A DNA stretch of 64,000 nucleotides from NCBI GenBank assembly GCA_900100325.1, contig LT629697.1, positions 1,426,001-1,490,000 on the forward strand. The letters are read 5' to 3'. Position 1 is the stretch's first letter. Each line of letters begins with the position of its first letter. Shown here piece by piece: positions 8,728 to 17,121 of the stretch. The stretch is from Frankineae bacterium MT45 (GTDB taxonomy: Bacteria > Actinomycetota > Actinomycetes > Mycobacteriales > Jatrophihabitantaceae). The notes beneath the pieces were generated by a model, which was not told where the DNA came from, searched no databases, and saw only the letters and a list, made by a program, of their open reading frames with translations. A program made the translations under genes and the position numbers.

Positions 8728-10602
8728 ATGGCTTTCCGTAGTGACATCAGAAACGTTGCCATCGTCGCGCACGTCGACCATGGCAAGACCACCCTCGTCG
8801 ACGCGATGCTGTGGCAGTCCGGTGCGTTCACCGCGCACCAGGCCGACACCGGTGACGTCAACGAGCGAGTCATGGACTCCAACGACCTCGAGCGCGAGAA
8901 GGGGATCACGATTCTGGCCAAGAACACGGCCGTCGACTACGTGAGCCCGAGCGGCGAGAAGGTCGTCATCAACATCATCGACACCCCCGGGCACGCCGAC
9001 TTCGGTGGCGAGGTCGAGCGTGGTCTCTCCATGGTCGACGGCGTCGTGCTGCTCGTCGACGCCTCCGAGGGGCCGCTGCCGCAGACCCGCTTCGTGCTGC
9101 GCAAGGCGCTGGCCGCGAAGATGCCGGTCATCCTGGTCATCAACAAGGTTGACCGTCCGGACGCCCGGATCGCTGAGGTTGTCGACGAGACGTACGAGCT
9201 CTTCCTCGACCTCGACGCCGACGAGAAGCAGATCGAGTTCCCGATCATCTACGCGTCGGGCAAGGCCGGCCGCGCGTCGCTCAAGCGCCCCGAAGACGGC
9301 ACCATGCCCGAGGCGGCCGACCTGCAGGCCCTCTTCACCACGATGCTCGAGTCGATTCCGGCCCCGTCCTATGACGAGGGTGCCTCGCTGCAGGCGCACG
9401 TCACCAACCTCGACGCGTCGCCGTACCTCGGCCGTCTCGCCCTCTGCCGCGTGCACAACGGCGAGATCCGCAAGGGCCAGCAGGTTGCCTGGTGCCGCTC
9501 CGACGGCAGCGTCGAGCGGGTCAAGATCACCGAGCTGCTGATGACGCACGCGCTTGAGCGCCGTCCGGCCGAGGTCGCCGGCCCCGGTGACATCATCGCC
9601 ATCGCCGGCATCCCGGACATCACCATCGGCGAGACGCTGGCCGACCCGGACAACCCGCAGCCGCTGCCGGTCATCACCATCGACGAGCCGTCGATCTCGA
9701 TGACGATCGGCATCAACACCTCGCCGCTGGCCGGAAGTTCAGGGAAGAAGCTCACCGCCCGTCAGGTCCTGGACCGTCTGAACGCCGAACTGATCGGTAA
9801 CGTCTCGATCCGCGTGCTCCCCACCGAGCGCCCGGACACCTGGGAGGTCCAGGGACGTGGCGAGCTGCAGCTGGCCATCCTGGTCGAGATCATGCGCCGG
9901 GAGAGTTTCGAGATCACCGTGGGCAAGCCGCAGGTGGTTACCCGGCTGGTCGACGGCAAGGTGCACGAGCCGATGGAGCGCCTGACCATCGACATCCCGT
10001 CCGAGTACCAGGGTGTCGTCATCCAGCTGATGGCCCTGCGCAAGGGGCGGCTTGAGCAGATGGTCGACCACGGCACCGGCTGGATCCGGATGGAGTACCT
10101 CGTCCCGGCCCGTGGCCTGATCGGTTTCCGAACCGAGTTCCTCACCGAGACCCGGGGCACCGGCCTGCTGCACCACATCCACGACAGCTACGAGGCGTGG
10201 GCCGGCGAGATCCGTACCCGCCCGTCCGGCTCGCTCGTCGCCGACCGCAAGGGCGTCACCACCGGGTTCGCGCTGGCCAACCTGCAGGACCGTGGCGTCA
10301 TGTTCGTCGGCCCGACCACTGACGTTTACGAGGGCATGATCGTCGGCGAGAACTCGCGTTCGGACGACATGGACGTCAACCCGACGAAGGAGAAGAAGCT
10401 CACGAACATGCGCCAGTCCTCTGGTGACGTGCTCGTGCCGCTCATCCCGCACCGGGTGCTCTCGCTGGAGCAGGCGCTCGAGTTCTGCCGTGACGACGAG
10501 TGCGTCGAGGTAACGCCGGACCAGGTCCGGATCCGCAAGGTCATCCTTGCCGCCCAGGAGCGGGAGAAGTACCGCAGCCGCAACAAGAAGGCCAAGGCCT
10601 AA
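8728..10602 (+). CDS. typA: Translational GTPase TypA/BipA
   Basis: A 624-residue protein of normal family length. GTPase motifs are G1 AHVDHGKTT (residues 14-22), G2 region EREKGITI, G3 DTPGHADFGGEVER and G4 NKVDRPDAR. Domain II and the EF-G-like domains follow, with the BipA-specific stretch RGELQLAILVEIMRRE and the C-terminal motifs RGLIGFRTEFLTETRG and KEKKLTNMR. TypA acts on the ribosome in assembly and stress adaptation. The start is the ATG at 8728, preceded by GGAG. Its place ahead of a solute-binding-protein gene and mshB matches other actinobacteria. Confidence 0.97.
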   Translation: MAFRSDIRNVAIVAHVDHGKTTLVDAMLWQSGAFTAHQADTGDVNERVMDSNDLEREKGITILAKNTAVDYVSPSGEKVVINIIDTPGHADFGGEVERGLSMVDGVVLLVDASEGPLPQTRFVLRKALAAKMPVILVINKVDRPDARIAEVVDETYELFLDLDADEKQIEFPIIYASGKAGRASLKRPEDGTMPEAADLQALFTTMLESIPAPSYDEGASLQAHVTNLDASPYLGRLALCRVHNGEIRKGQQVAWCRSDGSVERVKITELLMTHALERRPAEVAGPGDIIAIAGIPDITIGETLADPDNPQPLPVITIDEPSISMTIGINTSPLAGSSGKKLTARQVLDRLNAELIGNVSIRVLPTERPDTWEVQGRGELQLAILVEIMRRESFEITVGKPQVVTRLVDGKVHEPMERLTIDIPSEYQGVVIQLMALRKGRLEQMVDHGTGWIRMEYLVPARGLIGFRTEFLTETRGTGLLHHIHDSYEAWAGEIRTRPSGSLVADRKGVTTGFALANLQDRGVMFVGPTTDVYEGMIVGENSRSDDMDVNPTKEKKLTNMRQSSGDVLVPLIPHRVLSLEQALEFCRDDECVEVTPDQVRIRKVILAAQEREKYRSRNKKAKA

Positions 10603-10647
10603 CCCTGGCCCGCCTCGATTCTTCCGCCTTGTCCTTGGAGGAACCGC

Positions 10648-10690
10648 AATCTAGCCTCAAAGCGGGATTTCGGAGGACAAAGCGGGGGCT
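10648..10690. repeat. Degenerate copy of the CAAAGCGG intergenic repeat
   Basis: Between typA and the convergent AbiEi-like gene the sequence carries CTCAAAGCGGG and, about 20 bases on, GACAAAGCGGG. The same word recurs at 11820-11848, 39383-39505 and 52928-53050, always outside genes. Confidence 0.5.
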
Positions 10691-10705
10691 CAACACGAGG
10701 TGCGG

Positions 10706-11713
10706 CTAGCCGGCGCGGTGCTGGGAGACCCAACCCCGACGGCTGGCCGCGTTCTGTTGGCCTCGTCCGAACGCATCGACGAGTCTTCGCTGTAGGGTGG
10801 CCAACCGGTTGACTTCGGGCCAGCCCCAGCGGACCACGATGAGTCCGACCTGCTCGAGACGTTCCTGACGCAGCTTCTCAGCTCGCAGCGCGGCCATGGG
10901 TGCGTCCGCGTACTTCTCAAAGCCGTCTGCCTCGCCGACGACGCCGAACTGCGGCCAGAAGAAGTCAACTCGGGCTAGAAACAGCCCGTGCGCATTCCTC
11001 AGCACCGCTTGCGGTATCGGTGGCGGAAGTCCGAGATCGCTTATCCTCAGCCGGCTCATCGACTCGAGCGGGGACTCGGCACGCCCGTCTACCAGGTCGA
11101 GCAGATCGGTGGCCCGCCGGACCCAAGGCCAACCTGCGGACCGCTCCAGGCACGAAGCGATATGCGATCGGTCCCCGGGATTCGCGTGTACTGCCGCATC
11201 GGCAACAACAACTGCGGCATCCCGCCCGCACTCCCGGGCGATGTCGCAGATCGTCCGGCCGACACTGGTGCGCCTGAGCGAGTGTGCCGCCGATGCGGTC
11301 TCCACCGACTCGTTGGCTGGCATCGCTAGTAGGTCGTCGGTGACAAGCCGGGCCCGATGCACGTGTAGCCCCTCGAAGGACCCGCCTCTGCCAGGTGCGA
11401 TCGTTATGCATGGCTGCGAGGGTGTGCGCAGCATGGGAAGTCCGGCGAGAAGGGCTGCGCTCCCATGACTCGCGACGGCCGAAGGCATCGTGAGCAGCGC
11501 GGCCGCGACCAGCGTGCAGAGCCGGCGATTCCGTTCGGCGGGCGAGACACTGGCTAGCCGGACGGCTGGAGCGAAGGCGCCGCGACGAATTCTTATGAGG
11601 TCACCGCGTTGAACGGCCCGCGCGAGCGCTGTCCTGCTCCATCCCGCCTCGAGAGCCTGGACCGTGGTGAAGACTCCATGCTGAGCGGCGCTCACATCAG
11701 GGATTGGTCGCAT
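10706..11713 (-). CDS. AbiEi-antitoxin-N-like protein with a DUF559-like C-terminal domain
   Basis: A 335-residue product. Residues about 5-50 look like the AbiEi antitoxin N-terminal winged helix (AAQHGVFTTVQALEAGWSRT, then ALARAVQRGDLIRIRRGAF). The C-terminal third has AESPLESMSRLRISDLGL, then ARVDFFWPQFGVVGEADGFEKY and VGLIVVRWGW, the pattern of DUF559/Vsr-like nuclease folds. This two-domain layout is common as a stand-alone gene in actinobacteria. No toxin partner (AbiEii) is next to it, so calling it a toxin-antitoxin component would be unsafe. ATG 11713 is preferred to the upstream TTG at 11755. Confidence 0.75.
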   Translation of the reverse strand: MRPIPDVSAAQHGVFTTVQALEAGWSRTALARAVQRGDLIRIRRGAFAPAVRLASVSPAERNRRLCTLVAAALLTMPSAVASHGSAALLAGLPMLRTPSQPCITIAPGRGGSFEGLHVHRARLVTDDLLAMPANESVETASAAHSLRRTSVGRTICDIARECGRDAAVVVADAAVHANPGDRSHIASCLERSAGWPWVRRATDLLDLVDGRAESPLESMSRLRISDLGLPPPIPQAVLRNAHGLFLARVDFFWPQFGVVGEADGFEKYADAPMAALRAEKLRQERLEQVGLIVVRWGWPEVNRLATLQRRLVDAFGRGQQNAASRRGWVSQHRAG

Positions 11714-11819
11714 CGGTCCAGCCTGCAGCCGAGGGACGCCGGCCGGTGTCCTCAAATGGATGTCTGTGGATAACGTGGCGGCAGCCTAGCTCTGTCCTTC
11801 GAACATCCGATCGTGGGCT

Positions 11820-11848
11820 GAAATTCGGTCTTTCGAAGTCCAAAGCGG
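11820..11848. repeat. Copy of the CTACAAAGCGG-type intergenic repeat
   Basis: The segment GAAATTCGGTCTTTCGA followed by AGTCCAAAGCGG aligns with the right arm of the large hairpin at 39481-39505 (GAAACCGGTCTTTCAGG, then CTACAAAGCGG). It sits in the divergent gap between the AbiEi-like gene and the aminotransferase. Confidence 0.5.
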
Positions 11849-11887
11849 CGCCCCACGAGGCGGGCAACCGGGCCGTAGGCTGGGGGA

Positions 11888-13072
11888 GTGACTGGCAGCG
11901 GGCCGTTGGTTGAGCGCATGTCGGGCTTCGGCACGACCATTTTCGCTGAGATGTCGGCCCTTGCTCTCAGCACCGGCAGCATCAACCTCGGGCAGGGTTT
12001 CCCGGACAGCGATGGCCCGGCCGAGGTCCTGCAGGCCGCGGTCGAGGCGATCACCACGGGCCAGAACCAGTACCCGCCCGGCATCGGTGTTCCCGTCCTC
12101 CGGCAGGCGATCGCCGCCCATCAGCGGCGCTTCTACGGCCAGCTAGTCGATGCCGATACCCAGGTGCTCGTCACTGCCGGGGCCACCGAAGCGATCGCCG
12201 CCACCATCTTGGCCCTCGTCGAACCGGGCGACGAGGTGGTGATGTTCGAGCCCTACTACGACTCCTACGCCGCGTGTGTCGCCCTGGCCGGCGGAGTGCG
12301 CCGGGTCGTCACGCTGCAGCGGGACGGGCCGCGCTGGGGATTCGACGAGGCTGAATTGCGCGCGGCCATCACCAGCAAAACAAAGCTGATTCTGCTCAAT
12401 ACTCCGCACAATCCAACCGGCAAGGTATTCAATCGCGACGAGTTGGCAACCATCGCAGAGATCGCCCTGGAACATGACCTGCTCGTCGTCGCCGATGAGG
12501 TCTACGAGCACCTCACCTTCGATGCTCTTCCGCATACTCCGATCGCAACCCTTCCCGGAATGGCTGACCGCACGGTGACGATCTCCAGTGCCGGTAAGAC
12601 ATTCAGCGTCACCGGCTGGAAGATCGGGTGGCTCGTCGCCACCCCGGAATTGGTAAATGCGGTCAAGACGGTGAAGCAGTTTCTGACCTACGTCAACGGC
12701 GCTCCCTTCCAGTCGGCGATCGCGGTCGGCTTGGCGCTGCCCGACGCCACCTACGACGAGGTGCGAGGTCGCCTGCAGGCGCAGCGCGATCTGCTCTGCG
12801 ACGCCCTGACCAAGCTGGGGATGGACGTCATCCGGCCGCAGGCGACGTACTTCGCCACCGTCGACATCGCCGCGGACGCCCTCCGATTCTGTCGCGAATT
12901 GCCTGTAAAACATGGAGTGGTTGCGATTCCCAGCGGTGTCTTCTACGACTCCGATGCCGGGAGCCGATACGTCCGCTTCGCCTTCTGCAAGCGACCCGAG
13001 GTCCTGGCGGAGGCGATCGAGAGGCTCGCCGGCCCATGGACCTCCACCGAACCAGCAAGGAGAATCTCGTGA
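11888..13072 (+). CDS. PLP-dependent aminotransferase, glutamine/methionine (KAT/YbdL-like) type
   Basis: A 394-residue class I/II aminotransferase. Family stretches are SINLGQGFPDSDGP near the N-terminus, QNQYPPGIG, TAGATEAI, NTPHNPTGKVF, VADEVYEH and the PLP-lysine segment TISSAGKTFSVTGWKIGW. These fit the subgroup that includes kynurenine aminotransferase, glutamine transaminase K and E. coli YbdL, and also the enzyme annotated DapC in some actinobacteria. The next gene is an omega-amidase-like nitrilase overlapping by GTGA. That favours glutamine transaminase work (repair of alpha-ketoglutaramate or methionine salvage) over lysine synthesis, especially since a better DapC candidate lies at 42582-43673. 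Confidence 0.85.
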   Translation: MTGSGPLVERMSGFGTTIFAEMSALALSTGSINLGQGFPDSDGPAEVLQAAVEAITTGQNQYPPGIGVPVLRQAIAAHQRRFYGQLVDADTQVLVTAGATEAIAATILALVEPGDEVVMFEPYYDSYAACVALAGGVRRVVTLQRDGPRWGFDEAELRAAITSKTKLILLNTPHNPTGKVFNRDELATIAEIALEHDLLVVADEVYEHLTFDALPHTPIATLPGMADRTVTISSAGKTFSVTGWKIGWLVATPELVNAVKTVKQFLTYVNGAPFQSAIAVGLALPDATYDEVRGRLQAQRDLLCDALTKLGMDVIRPQATYFATVDIAADALRFCRELPVKHGVVAIPSGVFYDSDAGSRYVRFAFCKRPEVLAEAIERLAGPWTSTEPARRIS

Positions 13073-13836
13073 AAATTGCGGCGATCCAACATGACATTGT
13101 CTGGCAGGACGGGCCGGCGACGCGCAAGAGCCTCGAGCCGTTGATCGCCTCCGCTGCGGCGAGCGGTGCCCGACTGGTGGCGCTGACCGAGATGTACGCG
13201 ACCGGGTTCTCGATGGACCCGGACCGCGTCGCCGAGGACGAGGGTGGGGCCAACGAGCAGTTTCTCCTCGACCAGGCTCGTGAGCACGGCGTGTGGATTG
13301 TCGGCTCAATTGCCCAGCGCGGCGAAGATGGAAAAGCGCGCAATGTCGCCGTCCTAGCCGATCCGAATGGAAACACTCACCGTTACATAAAGATTCATCC
13401 GTTCAGCTATGCCGGTGAGGATAAGCATTACGCCGCCGGTACCGAGTTCTGCACGGTCGAGGTCGAAGATCTCCGCGTCACGCTATTCATCTGCTACGAC
13501 CTGAGGTTCGGTGACGAGTTCTGGCAACTCGCCATCCAGACCGACCTCTACGTCGTCGTGGCGAACTGGCCATCGGTTCGGCGGGAGCACTGGCGGGCGC
13601 TGCTACAGGCCCGAGCTATCGAGAATCAGGCTTATGTTCTCGGCGTAAACCGCATCGGTCGGGCCGGGAAAGATGACCACGTTGGGGACAGCGCGATCAT
13701 CGATCCGCTCGGTCAGCGACTGACCGAAGCTACTGGAATCGAGACGGTCCTCATGGCTGACGTGACCGCCGAACGGGTGGCCGAGGTGCGCGCTCGTTTC
13801 CCGTTCCTGGCCGATCGTCGAACCCCCGCGAACTGA
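13069..13836 (+). CDS. Carbon-nitrogen hydrolase, probable omega-amidase (Nit2/YafV-like)
   Basis: A 255-residue nitrilase-superfamily enzyme. The Glu-Lys-Cys catalytic set is visible: Glu in LTEMYATGFSM, Lys in YIKIHPFSYAGEDKHY, Cys in FICYDLRFGDEFW. The length and the motif ATGFSM match omega-amidases, which hydrolyse alpha-ketoglutaramate or alpha-ketosuccinamate to the keto acid and ammonia. Start GTG 13069 overlaps the aminotransferase stop, and the transaminase/omega-amidase pairing is a known functional couple. Regulation is not evident. Confidence 0.87.
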   Translation: MKIAAIQHDIVWQDGPATRKSLEPLIASAAASGARLVALTEMYATGFSMDPDRVAEDEGGANEQFLLDQAREHGVWIVGSIAQRGEDGKARNVAVLADPNGNTHRYIKIHPFSYAGEDKHYAAGTEFCTVEVEDLRVTLFICYDLRFGDEFWQLAIQTDLYVVVANWPSVRREHWRALLQARAIENQAYVLGVNRIGRAGKDDHVGDSAIIDPLGQRLTEATGIETVLMADVTAERVAEVRARFPFLADRRTPAN

Positions 13837-13953
13837 TCTCAGGCCCGTAAACCCGGTACGCCGAGTCCCTATAGTTCTTCACATCTGGGACCAATCGTCG
13901 TCGCTGACTCGTCCTGAGAAGTTGCCCATCGGCTGGTCACGAATCGGCAACTC

Positions 13954-13984
13954 TTGACGCCCGTCGCCATTCTCTTCCTAAGAT
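13954..13984 (+). promoter_or_regulatory. Candidate housekeeping promoter for the peptide ABC operon
   Basis: TTGACG at 13954-13959 and TAAGAT at 13979-13984 with a 19-base spacer lie about 200 bases before the first permease start. The -35 is close to consensus but the spacer is long. The 345-base gap 13837-14182 holds no gene that I can see. Confidence 0.4.
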
Positions 13985-14182
13985 GCGCATATGGTGGACT
14001 CAGATACGGGTGTTACCAAGTCAAGCGATTTTTGCTTGGCGGTGCTGTTGCGATAGCGAGACGACGGGAATCGGACCCGGGTTTGACGCAGGTCTGACCG
14101 AGGCCCGGTTCTGTCGTTTCGGCACCCTTTGGCGTGCGGTGCACGAGTCTGGCCGCCGAGAAGTGAAGGAGTCAGTGCATCT

Positions 14183-15184
14183 ATGTCGGTGCCGCTGGAT
14201 AGCCTTGAGACAGATGTAGAGTTCGAGGGTCTGCTCGAGGTTGAGGCAGATGGGATCGTCGGTCGCTCCCCAGGGCAGATCGCGAGGTCGCGTCTTCGCC
14301 ACGACAAGGTGTCGATGATTGCGTTCAGCATCGTCGTCTTCACCTTCGTGCTGGCGATCGCAGCACCCTTCCTCAATGCCCTCGGCATCACCGACCCCTA
14401 CGCCTTCCACAACGACCTCGTCGGCGGTCTCGGATCCATGCCGCTCGGTAAGGCCGGCGGTATCTCGCTTGCTCACCCGTTCGGCGTTGAGCCCGGCACT
14501 GGGCGCGATGTCTTCTCACGTGTGCTGACCGGTGTCAGCCTCTCGCTGCTGATCGCCACCATGGCAACCCTGATGAGCCTCGTCATCGGTGTGATTCTCG
14601 GCGTCATCTCCGGCTACATGGGGCGTGGCACCGACTACGTGGTTGGCCGGACGATGGAGCTGGTCCTCTGCTTCCCGCAGACGTTGATGCTGCTGGCCCT
14701 CTCGCCGGTGCTCAAGCCACGGATCACCGAGATGGGCGTCCCCTCCGGCACCGCCACCGACGTGGTTTACCTGATCTTCGTGCTCGGCTTCTTCGGCTGG
14801 CCCTATATCGCCCGCATCATCCGCGGCCAGGTGTTGAGCATGCGTAACCGGGAGTTCGTCGAGGCCTCCCGCAGTCTGGGCGCGAGCCGGCGGCGCATCT
14901 GGACGAAGGAGCTCATCCCGAACCTGTGGGCCCCGATCATCGTCTTCGTGTCGCTGACCCTGCCTCTCAACATCTCCGCCGAGGCGGCGCTCTCCTACCT
15001 CGGAGTCGGCATCCAGCCGCCCACGCCGAGCCTCGGCAGCATCCTCAACAACTCCGTCAACTATTACGACGCAGATCCCGCATTCTTCTACATCCCAGGC
15101 GCCGTACTCGTCATCATCGTGTTGTCTTTCAACCTTTTTGGCGACGGCCTCAGAGACGCATTGGACCCCAAGTCCTCGCGATAG
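14183..15184 (+). CDS. Oligopeptide/nickel-type ABC transporter permease (DppC-like)
   Basis: A 333-residue permease. After a cytoplasmic N-terminus with the conserved RSPGQIARSRLRHDK, there are about six spans (first IAFSIVVFTFVLAIAAPFL). The EAA loop reads REFVEASRSLGASRRRIW, and the C-terminal YLGVGIQPPTPSLGSIL is the DppC/OppC signature. ATG 14183 follows AAGGAG at 14166-14171. It heads an operon in the unusual order DppC, binding protein, DppB, DppD, DppF. With DppB it forms the membrane channel. Confidence 0.92.
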   Translation: MSVPLDSLETDVEFEGLLEVEADGIVGRSPGQIARSRLRHDKVSMIAFSIVVFTFVLAIAAPFLNALGITDPYAFHNDLVGGLGSMPLGKAGGISLAHPFGVEPGTGRDVFSRVLTGVSLSLLIATMATLMSLVIGVILGVISGYMGRGTDYVVGRTMELVLCFPQTLMLLALSPVLKPRITEMGVPSGTATDVVYLIFVLGFFGWPYIARIIRGQVLSMRNREFVEASRSLGASRRRIWTKELIPNLWAPIIVFVSLTLPLNISAEAALSYLGVGIQPPTPSLGSILNNSVNYYDADPAFFYIPGAVLVIIVLSFNLFGDGLRDALDPKSSR

Positions 15185-15258
15185 AAAACCAGCCTGCGGG
15201 CAATTCGCCCCGCAGCAACGCGTGCCACGTGGGCACTCGAGAAACAGAGGAAGGTTGC

Positions 15259-16986
15259 ATGGCCACCAACAGGAAGCGGACCGCGATACTCGCGGTCGGT
15301 GTTTCGCTCGCGCTTACGGTATCGGCGTGTAGCTCGTCCAAGTCGTCCTCGTCCTCGTCGGGCAGTTCCGCGACGTCGGCGAAGACAGGCGGGACGGTCT
15401 ACTACCTGACCAAGCGCAACGTCGAGCACTGGGATCCCCAGCGCATGTACATCGGGCGCGACCTCACGGATGCCTCCCGGCTGTTCTACCGCACGCTCAC
15501 GATGCTCGACCCGAACAACAAGGTCGTTCCGGACCTCGCCACTGACACGGGACAGGCGAGTAACAGCAACAAGACCTGGAAGTTCACCCTCAAGGACGGT
15601 GTGAAGTGGCAGGACGGCACTCCCATCACCTGTGAGGACATCAAGTACGGCGTCTCGCGTACCTTCGCGACCGACGTCATCACCGGTGGCCCGAACTACG
15701 CCATTCAGTTCCTGGACATCCCGACCAACGCCGACGGTTCGTCGATCTACAGCGGCCCGTACACCAAGAAGAACCAGGCCGCCTACGACAAGGCCGTGAC
15801 CTGCACGGGCAACACGATCACCTTCAACCTGAAGAAGTCGGTCGGTGACTTCAACTACGCGGTCTCCGGCGCGCTTGCCGCCTTCGGCCCGTACAAGGAA
15901 TCACAGGACAAGGGAGCCAAGTCGAACTACTCCATCTTCTCCGACGGCCCGTACGAGCTGCAGGGAACGTGGACCGAGGGCAAGGGCGGCACCTTCGTCC
16001 GCAACCCCAACTACGACCCGAAGACGGACAACACCTCGATCCGCAAGGCCCTTCCGGACAAGTTCGTCTGGGAAGAGGGCATCGCTGTCGAGACGGTCTT
16101 CGACCGCCTGCTCGCCGACCAGGGGCCGGACAAGTTCGCGGTGACCGACCGTTCGGCGCCGCCGGCGTACGCGTCGCGCGTCGTCGCGCAGAAGTCGCGC
16201 ATGACGAACCCGAACACTCCGTTCGTCGACTACCTGCTGCCGAACTTCAAGAAGCTGACCAACCCGCTGGTGCGCCAGGCGCTCGCCGTCGCGGTTGACA
16301 AGACGAGCTGGATCACCGCCTACGGTGGCTCCGAACTCGCCAGCCCGGCCAACAGCATCATCCTGCCGGGTGTCGATGGCTACAAGCAGTTCGACAATGT
16401 CTTCGGTGCTCCGGACAGTGGTGACGCGGCCAAGGCCAAGGAACTGCTGACTCAGGCCGGCGTCAAGATGCCGTACCCGATTCACTTCACCTACAGCGGT
16501 GGCACGCCGACGACGGACGCTCAGGCTTCGTCGCTGAAGGCAGCCCTGGACAAGGCCGGCTTCACGGTCACGCTCGAGGGTCTCTCGGACACGTACTACG
16601 ACGTGATCCAGAACCCGAGCAACGCCTCGAAGTACGACCTCACCTGGGCTGGCTGGGGTGCTGACTGGCCGAACGCCTCGACCGTCATCCCGCCGCTGTT
16701 CGACAGCCGGGTGAACCTGTCGGCCGCCTCGAACGGTCAGGACTACGGTTACTACCAGAGCGACGCCACCAACGCAGCGATCGACGCGGCCTATGCCGAA
16801 CAGGATGCTGCGAAGCGCAACGCCGACTGGGGTGACCTCTCCGAGTCGCTGGCGAAGGAGACCGCTTACATCGGTCTGGACATCGAGAAGTTCCTCCGCC
16901 TGCATGGCTCCGGTGTCACCAACTACATAGAGGACAATGCAAGCAACGGCTACCCGGATCTCGGTATGGTCGGAGCAGCGTCCTAG
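15259..16986 (+). CDS. Extracellular solute-binding lipoprotein, family 5 (oligopeptide-type)
   Basis: A 575-residue lipoprotein: signal peptide, then TVSACSSS with the lipid-anchored Cys at about 23, and a Ser-rich linker. The mature domain has SBP_bac_5 features: LTMLDPNNKVVPDLAT, WKFTLKDGVKWQDGTPITCEDIKYGVSR and the C-terminal LTWAGWGADWPNAS. ATG 15259 follows GAGGAAGG. It supplies the substrate to the flanking permeases. The position after typA and before mshB resembles the place of the LpqW-type lipoprotein gene in mycobacteria, but this protein sits in a complete transporter operon, so transport is the likelier role. Confidence 0.9.
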   Translation: MATNRKRTAILAVGVSLALTVSACSSSKSSSSSSGSSATSAKTGGTVYYLTKRNVEHWDPQRMYIGRDLTDASRLFYRTLTMLDPNNKVVPDLATDTGQASNSNKTWKFTLKDGVKWQDGTPITCEDIKYGVSRTFATDVITGGPNYAIQFLDIPTNADGSSIYSGPYTKKNQAAYDKAVTCTGNTITFNLKKSVGDFNYAVSGALAAFGPYKESQDKGAKSNYSIFSDGPYELQGTWTEGKGGTFVRNPNYDPKTDNTSIRKALPDKFVWEEGIAVETVFDRLLADQGPDKFAVTDRSAPPAYASRVVAQKSRMTNPNTPFVDYLLPNFKKLTNPLVRQALAVAVDKTSWITAYGGSELASPANSIILPGVDGYKQFDNVFGAPDSGDAAKAKELLTQAGVKMPYPIHFTYSGGTPTTDAQASSLKAALDKAGFTVTLEGLSDTYYDVIQNPSNASKYDLTWAGWGADWPNASTVIPPLFDSRVNLSAASNGQDYGYYQSDATNAAIDAAYAEQDAAKRNADWGDLSESLAKETAYIGLDIEKFLRLHGSGVTNYIEDNASNGYPDLGMVGAAS

Positions 16987-17016
16987 CTGAGAAGTACTGA
17001 GTTGTACTAGGCATCA

Positions 17017-17068
17017 GGCCGTGGAACGTGGGTGAGGGAAGCAAATTCTCTCGCCCACGTTCCCGGCC
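17017..17068 (+). terminator. Intra-operon hairpin between binding protein and permease
   Basis: A stem pairs 17023-17039 with 17047-17063 (15 Watson-Crick pairs and two G-T), extended by GGCC/GGCC ends. It sits alone in a 135-base gap inside the operon. Such hairpins often stabilise the upstream mRNA or part-terminate transcription, giving more binding protein than permease. Confidence 0.55.
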
Positions 17069-17121
17069 GCCTATCCGGATAGCTTGCGGGAGCGGGTTAC
17101 TCATCTCAGCTAGGGGCGAAG

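Noticed and set aside
10706-11713. Calling the AbiEi-like gene a toxin-antitoxin system
   Set aside because: No partner nucleotidyltransferase gene is next to it; the neighbours are typA and an aminotransferase.
12143-13309. Minus-strand frame of 388 codons opposite the aminotransferase and omega-amidase
   Set aside because: It covers two well-supported genes on the other strand and has no family motifs.
13837-14182. A riboswitch in the leader of the peptide ABC operon
   Set aside because: Only a short CAAGC/GCTTG stem is seen; no known riboswitch core could be recognised.
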